From Cacajao melanocephalus (lineage: Eukaryota; Chordata; Mammalia; Primates; Pitheciidae), in contig CAUYLG010039385.1 in the NCBI GenBank assembly GCA_963573385.1, forward strand, positions 28,187-92,186: a stretch of 64,000 nt of DNA, in the 5' to 3' direction. The notes under the pieces were generated by a model. That model was not told the DNA's origin, did no database searches, and saw only the letters and a program-made list of their open reading frames with translations. Positions 48,951 to 60,243 of this stretch are shown piece after piece (positions within the stretch are counted from its first letter, which is position 1; the number at the start of each line of letters is the position of its first letter). The position numbers and the translations under genes are program-made.

Positions 48951-49439
48951 GATGAGACTTTTTAAAAATTCTGCAGGTTGGAAAGGAGCCTGATGGGGAG
49001 ACATGAGAAGGTCTCAGGGAATGTTATATACATGGCTGGGGGCTGGAGGATGCTGTCAGGAGTGCCAGAGGCCAGAAAGTCAGCAGATGGCTGATTTCAT
49101 TGCCAGCCTGGCTAGGCCCATTGGTAACACTAGCAGCTTAGATGCTCAATGGGGATCAGACTTACTTCCCTCTGAGGCTGGCTCTGCCCAAGAGGAAAAA
49201 CCAGCCATTCCAAGGCCAAGAAAGCAGGAAGCTCCCAGGACAAAGGATGTGACCCTGGCCCGTGGGTGGCATCAGAGTGGGGCTGCATGAAAGCTCACTA
49301 GGCAGGGCCATAGAGGCCCACCTGCACCCATTCCTGACACAGCCAAGAATGAAAAACTGAAGCCACTCTCTCGTTTGAGCTTGAGTCTTAGGAGGATTTC
49401 TTATGGGATTGGTGCTCACCCAGAGTAAAACCAACATTC
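48951..49439. other. Unique intergenic sequence
   Basis: Nothing recognised. Confidence 0.5.
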
Positions 49440-49936
49440 TTGCCATGACTGTCAGGGCTCTGTGTGACCCGGGCCCTCTGATCTCACTGATGTCACCTCC
49501 TGTTTCAATCCTCAGTGCAGACTCCTTTCCACCCCACATCAGCAGCTTTGCTGTTCCTCAAAGGCCACAGTCACCATCCTACCTCCCAGCCTTTGCAACT
49601 GCAGCTCCCTCTGCCTTAGCATCACCCCCAACCCCCCACCAACATCACATGCTTGGCTTACTTTCTTTGGGTCTTTACTCAGATATCCCTTTCTCAGAGA
49701 GACCAGAGAGACTGCCCCAGCAACACGAGAACAGCAGATCAGCCCTACCACTGCCTAAGTCCCATGGTCTCACGTTTCCTCCTTCATACCTCTGGCCATC
49801 TAATCTATTTTGTATGTACCTGTTTGTCTCTCCACATAAGCTCCATGAGGGTAAGGATTTTGTCTGTTTTGTTCGCTGCTCGATCCTCGGAGTTTCCAGC
49901 AGTGCCTAGTGCAGAAGCGCATCATCGAATGAGGTA
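49440..49936 (+). repeat. L2 element, 3' half
   Basis: 'gcagctttgctgttcctcaa', 'ggtctttactcagatatccc', 'ataagctccatgagggtaag' and 'ttccagcagtgcctagtgca' occur in the L2 order up to the 3' end. A 168-codon open frame running through it is incidental. Confidence 0.8.
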
Positions 49937-50196
49937 GGTCTTCAGTTTAGCTAGCATCACCTTGTCCACAGACAAGTAGGTGTTTGAAAATGGCAAGAAT
50001 ACACCCAGGTACCTGTAAACCACCCAGCTGTGATCAAGTGTGTAGAGAGGGCAGTGGAAACCAGGATGCAAGGCCAGGCCAGGGAGGATATTTCCAATGC
50101 GTAGTTCCAACTGTTATGGCAATTATAGCCGCACATTTCTCTCCATTGCAGCATCTGCTTCTATTCAATCAGGAGGATCTATGCTAACGCTGAGGG

Positions 50197-50237
50197 GTGT
50201 GTGTGAGTGTGCATGTGTGCGTGCGTGTGTGTGCATT
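50197..50237. repeat. GT-rich simple repeat
   Basis: Imperfect (GT)n with gc/ga interruptions: 'gtgtgtgtgagtgtgcatgt' then 'gtgcgtgcgtgtgtgtgc'. Confidence 0.85.
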
Positions 50238-51040
50238 GAAAGAAAAAATTAGAAAAAGATACTCAGAGCCACCAGATAGCCACAGACAGACAGAAAATGA
50301 GACGAGTGTGGTGAGAGGGAGAGCCAGAGCTCTCCAGAATATCTTGCAGGGTGGCTTGAGCATGGTACCTCATGCTGTTGGATTCCTGTTGCGCCGTCAT
50401 GTTGTATGTAGCTATGGGTGTGCTTGTCTCTTTTTCTCACCTGCTGCAGCTCTTTGAGGGTGGAGACACTGCGGCGTTCTATGCCTAACTGTGCCTCACC
50501 CTCCTGTGCCTAACTGGGTGTCTGGTGTGTGTACAATAGGTGCTCGCTACAGTTTTGAGAAATTGACTTGGTTTTCATTGCATTTAACTGGCTGGACCAG
50601 GGGAAGGGGTGTGTCTGAGAGCTCCCTCAGGGACCAATGGTGGGCTTTTCCAGGCTATACCACTTACCAGACATGTGTCAATGAAAACATCCCTTGCCTT
50701 CTTTAGACCTCATTTCTGTCATCCATGAAATAAATGCTTATACTATATCATCTCTCAGAGGGTATCCAAGTTTAATATTCTGTGGACTTATGAGAATTTT
50801 ATTCCAAATTGCATGAGCCCGTTCCTGAATGGAGGTAGCTACTCCTTTTACCTAGAAGGAAACTGAGGTACTACCAGAATAGATATGGTGTATCCAGCCA
50901 CATCGCCTTGCCCCAGGGATCAGCCTCTTCTTTTTACTGGTGGTGTGTCCCACTCTACCCTTACTTTATGTGGGGTCATTGTCCATTCTGTATAGCTTCA
51001 CTCAGACTCAGGAGTGGCCTCGGCCTTCTCCATCTGTCTC
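50238..51040. other. Intergenic sequence with a probable MIR
   Basis: 50640-50750 looks like a MIR (plus): 'ataccacttaccagacatgt', 'agacctcatttctgtcatcc'. Nothing else is recognised. Confidence 0.5.
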
Positions 51041-51576
51041 GCCCCTCTTCAATACCATCATCGTGTCACTGCCAGAGAGACCACATAAAGCTCAGCTCTG
51101 GTGATGTTACCCCTCCCGCAAGTCCCTCCATGGCTCCCTATTGCCTTCAGAATTAGGCTCAGTCTCTCATACAGCATTTGAGACCCTTCACAATGTGACA
51201 TCACCCTTCCCTGCTTTCCCAGCCTCAGCTCCCTTTCTCATCCCCCCTTCTCCAGACCAGGTTCTTTCCCACGTCCATACCTTTGCTCATGCTAATGCCT
51301 CTCTTAGAACACCCTCCCAGCCCCAGTATTTACTCTATTCATCCTACGATGACCCAGTCAAAGACCATTTCCCTCTCTCTCCATTAAACTTCCCATAACT
51401 CTCCAAACAATTGGAACATTTGACCCAGCCCAGCCCCAATGCCCTTTGTCTGTGTTTGTTGTGGACATCAGGGAGGAGTATGTCAGGGGTTATCTCTGAC
51501 TGATCTTTGTATCCTCCACACACCACCAAGTGACCTATAAAACACAGTAGGTGCTTTATATCCCTGGTAGAATGAA
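51041..51576 (+). repeat. L2 fragment
   Basis: 'agtccctccatggctcccta', 'ttgccttcagaattaggctc', 'acctttgctcatgctaatgc' and the 3' end 'caagtgacctataaaacaca'. The half-Alu at 51575 inserted into its terminus. Confidence 0.7.
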
Positions 51577-51741
51577 GCCAGGAATGATGGCTCACACCTA
51601 TAATCCCAGCACTTTTGGAGGCTGAGACAGGAGGATCGCTTGAGGTCAGGAGTTTGAGACCAGCCTCAGTAACATAGCGAGACCCCATCTCTACAAATAA
51701 AATTACAAACTAAAAAATAAAAATATATCCTCAGTAGAATG
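51557..51741 (+). mobile_element. Half-Alu (left monomer) with its own target duplication
   Basis: Only the left monomer is present: 'gccaggaatgatggctcaca', 'ggaggctgagacaggaggat', 'gagaccccatctctacaaat' and an A-rich tail to 51723. The flanks carry tatatccctggtagaatg (51557-51574) and tatatcctcagtagaatg (51724-51741). Confidence 0.88.
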
Positions 51742-51844
51742 GGATGTCCAGGACTCCAGTCCAGGGTACAAATAACCATCAACACTGGAGCACATGCACT
51801 CTGTAGGCACTGTTCCAGCTTTGTGGTATAATGAAAAATACAGT

Positions 51845-51965
51845 ACAGATGACCCTCAACTTACAATGGGCTTGTTGGACACAGCTCCATGGTAAGGCAA
51901 GGAATGTACTGAATGAGTATTGCTTTTGCACTATCATAAAGTCAAAAATTGTGAAGTCAAACCCC
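51845..51965. mobile_element. Tigger-type DNA transposon fragment
   Basis: 'gaccctcaacttacaatggg', 'ttttgcactatcataaagtc' and 'aaaaattgtgaagtcaaacc' show the repeated 'acttac-atgg / gtaagtc' motifs of a Tc1/mariner (Tigger) fossil. Family from memory. Confidence 0.55.
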
Positions 51966-52069
51966 ATCAGTATATTTGGTCTTTGTCCCTGGTGCCTGGT
52001 GCAGAGCTCTAAAGCTCTTGGAATTCCTCAGTGATAAGAGCATCTTTGGTTATTCATAAAGAGCCCCTT

Positions 52070-52600
52070 TCAATGCCTGAATTTTTAAATGCCTGAATTT
52101 ATACTAATGAGGTAATTTTTGGGCCCCTAAATAGCTTCAGGACAACAGCAGGTAGCCAGAGGATCCAGCCATGTGACCAGAGGGATTTGGAGCTTTCAAC
52201 ACCTTTCCCAACCTCCTGGGAGGGGAGAGGGGCTGATAACTGAGTTAATCACACCAAAGGTCACAAGCATGCCTATGTCATGAAACCTCCATAGAAATTT
52301 CTAAATTATGCAGTTCAAAGAGCTTCCAAATGGGCACACATGTCTGCATGGCCAGAAGATGCTGCATCCCAACTCTATGGGGACAGAGTCTCCTGTGCTC
52401 AGGACCCTTCAGGACCTCACCTTATAAACCTCTACATCGGGCTGTTCATTTGTATCCTTTGTAATAAACTGTAATAGCAAGTATAGCATTTTTTTTTGAG
52501 TTCTGTGAATTATTGTGGCAAATTATTGAACTTTTGGTAGAGGGATTGTAGGAACCCCTGAAATTTGCCCTTTGCAAAATTTTGCCTTTGCAAAAATTAT
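52070..52600 (+). mobile_element. ERV-type LTR, family uncertain
   Basis: 'tcatgaaacctccatagaaa', 'gcacacatgtctgcatggcc', 'tgtatcctttgtaataaact' (AATAAA at about 52463) and 'gagttctgtgaattattgtg' resemble an ERVL-class LTR. Edges unclear; short tandem doublings ('aatgcctgaattt' at about 52072-52100) lie at its start. Confidence 0.6.
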
Positions 52601-52605
52601 AGCAG

Positions 52606-53300
52606 TGAGAAAATTATGACAGTGAAACAGATCTGATCTAACCAATGCCCATCTTGCCTTTGACCTCCAAACTGCCCTTAGTCATTCCTGGGCTTCAGCC
52701 AAGCCATCTTTGGAAGAAATTTAGTTTATAGTTTAAATGATGATAGCCCTTCCCCAAAACTAAACCACCTTTGTAAAACGATGAAAGACCACCATGTTAG
52801 AAGGATGAAAGGAGCCTGAATTCTGCTAAGATGTAGACATAAACAACTACCAGCCATTATTACAGAGGCCACATGATTTGCAACTTCTCCAGCTACTCCT
52901 GCAGATAACATCACTACTGTAGAACCTAAAATTGGTCTTTCGAGATGTCTTTTCAGGATTCTGCATTTCTGATGTTTGATAGCTCCACCTGGACCCACAA
53001 CTCAACTGGTCCTATAGCCCTTACCCAAGAAGCCAACTCGGTACACAAGGACCATTTTCCACATTCCTATGATTGTATCCACAATCAATCAGCAGCACCC
53101 ATTCCCTTCTCCATCAAACTATCCTTGAAAAACTCTAGCCTCTGAATTTTCAGGGATGCTGACTTGAGTAATAATAAAGTCTGGTCTCCCATTTTGCCAG
53201 CCCTAGGTGCATTACACACTCTATTGCAATTCCCTTATCCTGATAAATCAGCTCTATCTGGCCAGGGGGCAAAATGAACCCATTGGGTGGCTCATCTTGC
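52606..53300 (+). mobile_element. ERV1-type LTR, family uncertain
   Basis: 'aaacagatctgatctaacca', 'aatcagcagcacccattccc', 'tgagtaataataaagtctgg' (AATAAA about 53175) and 'ttatcctgataaatcagctc' through 'aaatgaacccattgggtggc' have the U3-R-U5 layout of an ERV1 LTR. It directly follows the previous LTR. Confidence 0.65.
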
Positions 53301-53525
53301 AGCCAAGTTGGACAGAAGTGAGGATAACCTGAGAACCTGATGCTTGTGACTGGCAGGAGAAGTGCAGGCAGTCTCATGGGACTGAGTCCTTAACCTGTGG
53401 AGTCTGACACTAACTCCAGATAGTTAGCATCAGATTTGAATTGAATTCTAAGACATCTAGTCAGTGTTAGAGAATCAGAGAATCAGAATCAGTAGGATGA
53501 AGGGGGAAACATCCCCACAAACTCT
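53301..53525. other. Unique sequence
   Basis: Nothing recognised. Confidence 0.5.
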
Positions 53526-53690
53526 TATATGTATTAACTTATTTTATCCTAAAGCAATCCTGTGAGGCAGATACTATTACTACTGGTACCCCTATTGTAC
53601 TGGCGAAGATACAGTGGCTCAGGACCTGCCCAAGGCCACAGAGTTGATAGGAAAGCTGGATATTAGAGCCCATGTTCTCAGCAGCTGGAT
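53526..53690 (-). repeat. MIR fragment
   Basis: 'gcaatcctgtgaggcagata', 'ggctcaggacctgcccaagg' and 'gaaagctggatattagagcc'. Confidence 0.75.
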
Positions 53691-53911
53691 CTACTTCAGG
53701 CCCTCCCCAAGCCTCCACGCTGGCCACACTCAGCTCCTGTGTCTCTCAGTTAATTGGCATAAGGAACTCCACACCCTGCCCAGGTTTCTTGGAGTCACTA
53801 TTACAGAAGGGAGCAGTTTGGATTGTTGATCCTGAGCCCTGGGATCAAGAAGACATCAACTAATTCTGTACTGGACTGGCTGTTTCTCAGTGGCCTCCCA
53901 AATAGATGGGA

Positions 53912-54108
53912 CTCCCATCTCAGCTTCCCAAATAGCTAGGACTACAGGTGCACACCACCACACTCAGCTGATTTTTTTTTTTTTTTTTTGTAGAGACAGG
54001 GTCTTGCTTTGTTGCCCAGACTGGTCTTGAACTCCTGGCCTCAAGCAATCCACCCACCTCAGCCCCCCAAAGCACTGGGATTATAAGTGTTAGCCGCTGT
54101 GCCTGGCC
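53912..54108 (-). mobile_element. Truncated Alu
   Basis: Antisense Alu lacking most of the right arm: 'ttcccaaatagctaggacta', T18 linker, 'gtagagacagggtcttgctt', and head 'ataagtgttagccgctgtgc'. An extra copy of 'ctcccaaatag' at 53895 just outside suggests a local rearrangement. Confidence 0.85.
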
Positions 54109-55370
54109 TTCAGCAAGCATTTGTTAGGAAAATGAAAGGATGACTGAGAGAATGAATGAGTGAGAGAGAAGGTGAGCAGGCAGATGAGTACCAGGGCCAG
54201 AGGGATTGAGGAGAAGAAATGAGGTAGAGTGAGGGGCAGCTCCCTTCTCTCTGCTGCCTTAAACAAAACCCTATTGTTCTAGCCACAGAGCTGGCCACAG
54301 TATAAGGAGAAACCTCTCCAAGGCATCCAAGGGGAACGTGACAGCAAGAATTCCTGCCTTCCCCCATTAGGGGCTTGTGGGACCCCCAGCAGAAAAGAGC
54401 AGGTTCTAGGAAAGAGTAAGGACCCTCAAGACTGTATTTACCTGACGTTCACTATCTGGATAAACTATGGAAGCTCATCATTGTCAGGATGGTTTCCTTT
54501 TTTCTCTGTACAAAGCTCTAGGTATTTAGAAACATCTGGATGAGGGACTGGCTGATTCTGCTTTTCATCCAGATGTTCAACATAATCTACTTGCAGCCTG
54601 AGTATGGGGGTTGAAGTGAAGGAGACCAGGGGCTGATTAGGGGAAAAGGAGAGCATCCTTCCCTGTGGAACCTTCTGTCCCTTGGATCATCCTAGTCTTC
54701 ACCACCATTCAGAGCCTTGCCCCCTCGGCTGGAAGGATTTGTTCTCCCCGACCTCATCATGCAGCCCCCAAGTTGCAGGGAGCTAAGAGACATCGACATT
54801 TATACATCTTCCACTGAGAAACAGCCAGCCCAGAACAGAATTAACTGGCGTCTTCCTGCTCCCAGATTATGCAGGCAGCGACTTTGATCGAATCTGGCAA
54901 CCAGATTTATGAATCAGTCGATATTTATTGCAGGGAACAATCCATCTTCATGACTGGTCTGTGCACACAGAACCCTGCTCTGGGCACACCCAGGGGCCTT
55001 GATGCTAAATGTTGGAGAGGTCCAGTGAACATGTCTGAGGGAGGGGGCAACAGAGAGGGCTCTGACACCAATCAAAAAGGAGACAAGGTATGATGTGGGG
55101 AAGTGTCTGTTGTGGGGGATAGCTACCACATCCATCCATGTTTGTCCTGGCCTGCCCTTCTCACACACTTTCCCACTCCCCACACCATCTGACTCAGCAG
55201 GAGTCAACTAATTGTTAAAGTATTTGAAGTCAAACACAAAGCAAAATGTTGATATAACATATTCCCAAGTGAACGCAAACTATGTTGTTTTCGTCTAACA
55301 TCTACTCTTTTGTCCCCTCCCCTGCCCACTGGCTCATTAAAGAAGATAATTGAGCCTGAACTCCCAAGCT
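54109..55370. other. Unique intergenic sequence
   Basis: No gene. A weak L2-like stretch (minus) near 54905-55050. Confidence 0.45.
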
Positions 55371-55480
55371 GTCTTCTGATTGACCAATCAGAGAGCCAAG
55401 GTTAAAACTCTGCTGATGAGTGGCCAGGGAAAAGGCTACTCAGGATTCTCTTATTTGCATGCCTGCACTGATTGGCTAAA
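55371..55480. promoter_or_regulatory. CCAAT/octamer cluster (weak candidate)
   Basis: Within 110 bp there are ctgattgaccaatcag (CCAAT on both strands), an ATTTGCAT octamer at 55453-55460, and ctgattggcta at about 55468. This is promoter-like spacing but without a TATA box, CpG island or recognisable transcript. Confidence 0.25.
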
Positions 55481-55519
55481 CTGCTTCAGCCTGCACTAGA
55501 AAACTAGCTCCCAGTTAAG

Positions 55520-55766
55520 GCAGAGGGCACCAGTGACCATCCACCCAGTGACTGGCAGTCAGCTCATTTGGAGAACTAGGAAGGATGGTGTGTTGAGTGG
55601 AGCAAAACCATCCTGGGCTTCTCAGCCTAACTGGAAGAAAGGAGTGAAGGGCAGAGTTTAAGACAGGTAAAGAGGAAGAAAGTAGAATTGTCTCCCAAAC
55701 ACCATCTTCTGCTCCCTTCTCAGCACTAACTCTGTTTCCTGCCCTGACAACCCCTCATTCCTCTGG
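55520..55766 (+). repeat. 247-bp inverted duplication, source arm
   Basis: Matches the reverse complement of 57148-57394 at 239 of 247 positions with no gap. Neighbouring bases on both sides do not match. It is taken as the source because the other copy interrupts an older transposon. Confidence 0.92.
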
Positions 55767-56253
55767 CCCTGTACCTCCAGATGACCACACTTTAGATACC
55801 ATGCCCATGACCCACCCCCCCCACAATCCTCCCCCTTCCGCTTGGGGATTTTTGTAGAAAGTACAAGACCCACTAAGGGGCATTGGGGAGGGAAAGCAGA
55901 AATGTCTGTGGAAAGATTAGTAGCCTCCCCAAAGCTGTAGAATGGAATTTCTCCCAGTGAGGACATCAGAGAGACCCTGCTCTTCCTCATTTCCCCAGCC
56001 TGCATACCCCCCAGGCACATCGAGGCTGTTCTAGCAGTGATGAAGGAGATGAGAGGCAAGGGCTGCACAGGGAGACATGCCCAGGAACCATCTCCACCCA
56101 CCCACAAGGCCTGGGCCTCAGGGTGGGCAGAGGAGCTGCTTTCTTGCCTTACAGAGACATAGATCCATGGTGAGGGGCTGGGGAGGAGCGGGCAGGTGAA
56201 AGGGGCAGCTCAGATGGCACAGAGCAAGAAATGGGCCAAGTGAGCTGCGTAGA
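55767..56253. other. Unique sequence
   Basis: Nothing recognised. Confidence 0.5.
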
Positions 56254-56620
56254 GCATGTGTGTTAGTCTATTTTCACACTGCTGATAAAGACATACTTGA
56301 GATTGGGTAATTTATAAAGAAAATAAGTTTAATGGACTCACACTCCCACACGGCTGGGGAGGCCCTACAATCATGGCAGAAGGTGAAAGTCATGACTTAC
56401 ACAGCAGTAGGCAAGAGAGAATGAGAGCCAAGCAAAAGGGTAAACCCCTCATAAAATCACAGATCTCACGAGACTTACTACCACAAGAAGAGTATGAGGG
56501 GAAAACTGCCCCCGTGATTCAATTATCTCCCACTGAGTACCTCCTACAACATATGAGTTAATGGGAACTACAATTCAAGATGAGATTTAGGTGGGGACAC
56601 AGCCAAACCATGTCAGCATG
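56254..56620 (-). mobile_element. THE1/MST-type MaLR solo LTR with 5-bp GCATG duplication
   Basis: LTR 56259-56615, starting TGTGTTAGTC and ending AACCATGTCA (plus strand). Internal matches: 'gattgggtaatttataaaga', 'caatcatggcagaaggtgaa' and 'gagatttaggtggggacaca'. gcatg flanks it at 56254-56258 and 56616-56620. Confidence 0.92.
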
Positions 56621-56917
56621 ATTGACGGGAAGAGATGGGGAGCACCCAGAGGAGCTAAGACAATATCCCTCCTCCATCCCCACCCCAACTATGGACCAAG
56701 ACACCTAGGCACTTGGGCTCTTAACCTAGCTCTGAGCCTTGGTCAATTACTTCATTTCTCCAGACCCCTGTAAGATGGAGAACCATCTCTTCTCAGGCTT
56801 TTCCCAGAGTGACGTCAACAAGACGGTACATGTGAAGGGCTTGAATCTCTGTGGCTCCACAGGGCAGAACCAGGACTGATGGGTAAAATCACAGGGAGGC
56901 AGGCTGTGAAAGATGTG
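56621..56917. other. Unique sequence
   Basis: Nothing recognised. Confidence 0.5.
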
Positions 56918-57530
56918 TAGTCATGTGCCTCAGGCGACATTTCAACATTTCTTATGGGACCCCTGTGTGCATGCGATTGGTCAACGACAGATCACATGCA
57001 CCACAGGGGTGTCATATGATTATAGCACAGTATTTTTGCTGTACTTTTTCTCTGTTTAGATACACAAATATTAACCATTATGCTACAGTTGCCTACAGTA
57101 TTCAGTAACATGCTGTACAGGTTTGTAGCCTAGAAGTGTAGGTTATACCAGAGGAATGAGGGGTTGTCAGAGCAGGAAGCAGAGTTAAGGCTGAGAAGGG
57201 AGCAGAAGATGGTGTTTGGGAGACAATTCTACTTTCTTCCTCTTTACCCATCTTAAACTCTGCCCTTCACTCCTTTCTTCCAATTAGGCTGAGAAGCCCA
57301 GGATGGTTTTGCTCCACTCAACACACCATCCTTCCTAGTTCTCCAAATGAGCTGACTGCCAGTCACTGGGTGGATGGCCACTGGTGCCCTCTGCTCAGAT
57401 AGCCTAGACGTGTAGTAGGCTATACCAGCTAGGTTTGTGTCAGTACACTCTATGAGGTTCACACAAGGATGAAGTCACCTAATGATGCATTTCTCAGAAC
57501 ATATCCCTGTCATTAAGCAGTGCTTGACTG
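56918..57530. mobile_element. MER2-like (Tigger-derived) element split by a 247-bp insert
   Basis: 56918-57147 ('gtagtcatgtgcctcaggcg', 'aatattaaccattatgctac', 'catgctgtacaggtttgtag') and 57399-57530 ('atagcctagacgtgtagtag', 'gcatttctcagaacatatcc', 'taagcagtgcttgactgtag') form one transposon copy with complementary ends. The host sequence resumes almost without loss after the insert. Confidence 0.82.
57148..57394 (-). repeat. 247-bp inverted duplication, inserted arm
   Basis: Inverted copy of 55520-55766, sitting inside the MER2-like element. There is a 2-3 bp overlap (cc/cca) at the left joint and 4 extra bases (tcag, 57395-57398) at the right joint. No poly-A and no target-site duplication. 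Confidence 0.92.
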
Positions 57531-58679
57531 TAGAAGTATGTAGAAGAGTTTTCTGTACTCGAAGTACCCAACAATAGAAGCAGTTAAGGTAATGATCTCT
57601 CTGTCACCAAAAGCATCCAAGCATACTTTGGATGATCATGTTTTATAGAGTATAACTTCTGGACACTTTCCCCACATGAGATGGAAATTTTATCACAATG
57701 TGTTGGCTGCCTCTAACTCTTTATGATTCTGTTATTCATTCAACAAATGTTTATCAGTTTCCCACTAAACCTTCCTCTGAGGCTAATGTGCTATATGATT
57801 ACCATTTTTTCCTCTTAGAACCCAGTTTTTTGCACATAAAATGAAGGTGTTGGGTCAGCAGGCTTCTGAGGGCTGTTCCATCTCTGACCAACCAAAATGA
57901 CAGTGGGACCAGAAGGAACCATAAAAGCACATCCTCCTCTCTCTTATCCCCCTCCTTCTTGGCCTTCTTTCTGCACTGCCTGTTACTTAGAGTTAGAACA
58001 GAATGAACTTCTCCTGGCCTGGGTTGTCATGTGAAACAGGTGTTCTCGTTGCCTCAGAGACCAGGGAACTACTTGTCTTGGTGGGCTGGGGATTGGGTGG
58101 GGGATGAAGGCAAGCAGGGTGATTTACTCCTGCAATAGCCCAGCCCAGAATCTTCATGAATGAATGTTCAACAGGGGTGGCTCCAGGCAATCAGTCAGTC
58201 AGACAGATCTGAAACCACTTAAGATGAAAGACCCACAACATTTGTGCATCTCTTCCCAAGAATGCTGCAACTTCCTCAGCTCCCCATTCCACTGCACAAC
58301 CTTGGGCAGGTCCAGGGGATTTGCCAAGGGAAGGCTTTTCCTTATGTCTCAGGGAAAGTATTCATTGAGTGATAGGAAAGATGGACTGGAGTGGGACAAA
58401 TGGGAAGGCCAAGAGATTAGTTTAGAGACAGTGGTTCATGAGCAAGACAATGCTGCTTCAAGATCTAGCAGAAACAGCAGAGACCAAAACGAGGAAAAGA
58501 TAAAGTGCAACCCAAAGGAAGACCTAGCAGAGGAGAAGGTAGTAACTAATGGAAGAGCAAGGAATCACCAGTGGCTCCACACTTTTAAGGAAGAGAGGGT
58601 GAGTGAGAAAACAGAAGAGGGAACTGATGGAGAAAAGCCTGAGTGATTCCACATAGAAACCCTGATCTTCATCAAATGC
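57531..58679. other. Unique intergenic sequence
   Basis: The 160-codon open frame at 58164-58646 has no recognisable domain and low-complexity charged composition; not called as a gene. Confidence 0.5.
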
Positions 58680-58830
58680 AAATGCCATACAGCCAATAAA
58701 CAAACACATCCTGAGCACCGACAGTGCATCAGGTTGCATAAGGATATAAATATGAACAGACATAGTTCCTGCTCTCAGGGACTTTGTGGAAGCAAAGACA
58801 TCAACAAATGCATGCAACGAAGGATAACAG
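58680..58830 (-). repeat. L2-like fragment
   Basis: 'caaacacatcctgagcaccg', 'gttcctgctctcagggactt' resemble the reversed L2 3' end. Confidence 0.5.
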
Positions 58831-59479
58831 ATGCTTTTATCCACAGTATCTGTCCAAGTAGACTGCAGAATAAGGAGGTGATTGATTTTACCAGGCTTCA
58901 CGGAGGAAGTTACTCATGAACTGAGCAGATGTTCTCCAGGGAGATTGTAGGGGGGAAATATCCTCCATATGGAGAGGAAAGCATGAGAAAAATACCAATG
59001 AGAGAAAAAGTATGACATGTTGGAAACTTCCAAGTCACACTGATACTTGGGGCTGTCAGGAACAGAGCTGAGGCTGGAGATATCTAAAGGAACCATGGCA
59101 TGAACAGCAGTATGGGCTGTAATATGAAAGGGGGAAGGATCAAGAGTATTTTGTTGGGGGTGTTAGATCCCTAAAGAGGAAGAAGATGAGAGTTCAGGAC
59201 ATGGGCTTAAAGTCAGATATATAAGGGAAGAGTTCAGTTGGGAAAAATCAAGGACAGTGCTTTCTTTATGGTACAAGGGAAAGAAGAAAAAAAGAGATAA
59301 AGACAGTTTAAAGTAGGTAGTGGGGGCTAATAGGCCTGGGCAATCCACCTTGACTTTTGCATAAAAGCCAGAAACAAGGGCATTAGTTAAAATGAAGAAA
59401 AAAGGGATGCGAGGGGGCAGGGAGGGCAGGCAAGCTGGGTTGATGAAGGAAAGAAAGAGCACAACCTACTAATATCAGG
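58831..59479. other. Unique purine-rich sequence
   Basis: A/G-rich, with no gene recognised. Confidence 0.5.
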
Positions 59480-60243
59480 AATGAGAGAGGGATTATCACT
59501 ACCATCCCTAGAAATATAAGAAAGATAATAAGAGAATGATACTAACAACTTAGACAAACTGGACACATTCTTTGAAAAATATAAGTAACTAAAACTGACA
59601 CAAGATAAAATAAAAATTTTAAATAGCCCTGTATCTATAAAATAAATTTTTAATTAAAAAAAACCTTTCCACAAACAAAATTCCAACAATAGATGGTTTT
59701 GCTATGAATTTCATCAAACATTTAAGACAGAAATAATGCCCATCCTACACAAACTCAGGAAATAGAAGAGAATGTTATGATGCCAGATTAACCCTGATAG
59801 TAAAATCTAATGGGCACATTACAAAAAAATAAGAGAAAAAAATGCCAGACCAATATCTCTCACTAATGTAAATAAAAAATTATTAACAAATCAAATCAAG
59901 CAATATATAAAAAGAATAATACATTATAATCACCTAGGTTTATCTCAGGAATAGAAGATTATCTGAACACCAAAAAACTAATTAATATAATTCATTACAT
60001 TAATACAGCAGAAAAATCATGGATTAATTTTATTAAATGTAATACTTGTTCATCATTTTAAAAAACAAACTGAGCAAATCGGGAAGAAAAGCTCAGAAAA
60101 CTGGGAATTTCTTCAATCTGATAAAAGACATCTATGAAACACCTACCCACAGCTAACATCATATTTAGTGATAAACTATTAGACACATTCCCCTGGAAAT
60201 CAGGAATAAAGCAATGATGTCCACTTCCACTATGTCCATTTAA
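59480..60243 (+). mobile_element. L1 ORF2 fragment (older L1), first part
   Basis: Sense L1 ORF2 landmarks in order: 'aacaatagatggttttgcta', 'cctacacaaactcaggaaat', 'gacatctatgaaacacctac' and 'atgtccacttccactatgtc'. Full of stops and frameshifts, so inactive. Broken at 60243 by the opposite-strand L1. Confidence 0.85.

Noticed and set aside
49403..49909. 168-codon open frame on the + strand
   Set aside because: It runs through an L2 element; the L2 match explains the sequence and the frame is not that of a functional L2 protein.
52560..52620. Tandem duplication 'tttgcccttt/tttgcctttg' as a regulatory array
   Set aside because: Only two short imperfect copies at an LTR edge; chance or slippage is enough.
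58164..58646. 160-codon charged open frame
   Set aside because: Low-complexity, A/G-rich composition favours chance open frames; no recognisable domain or exon borders.
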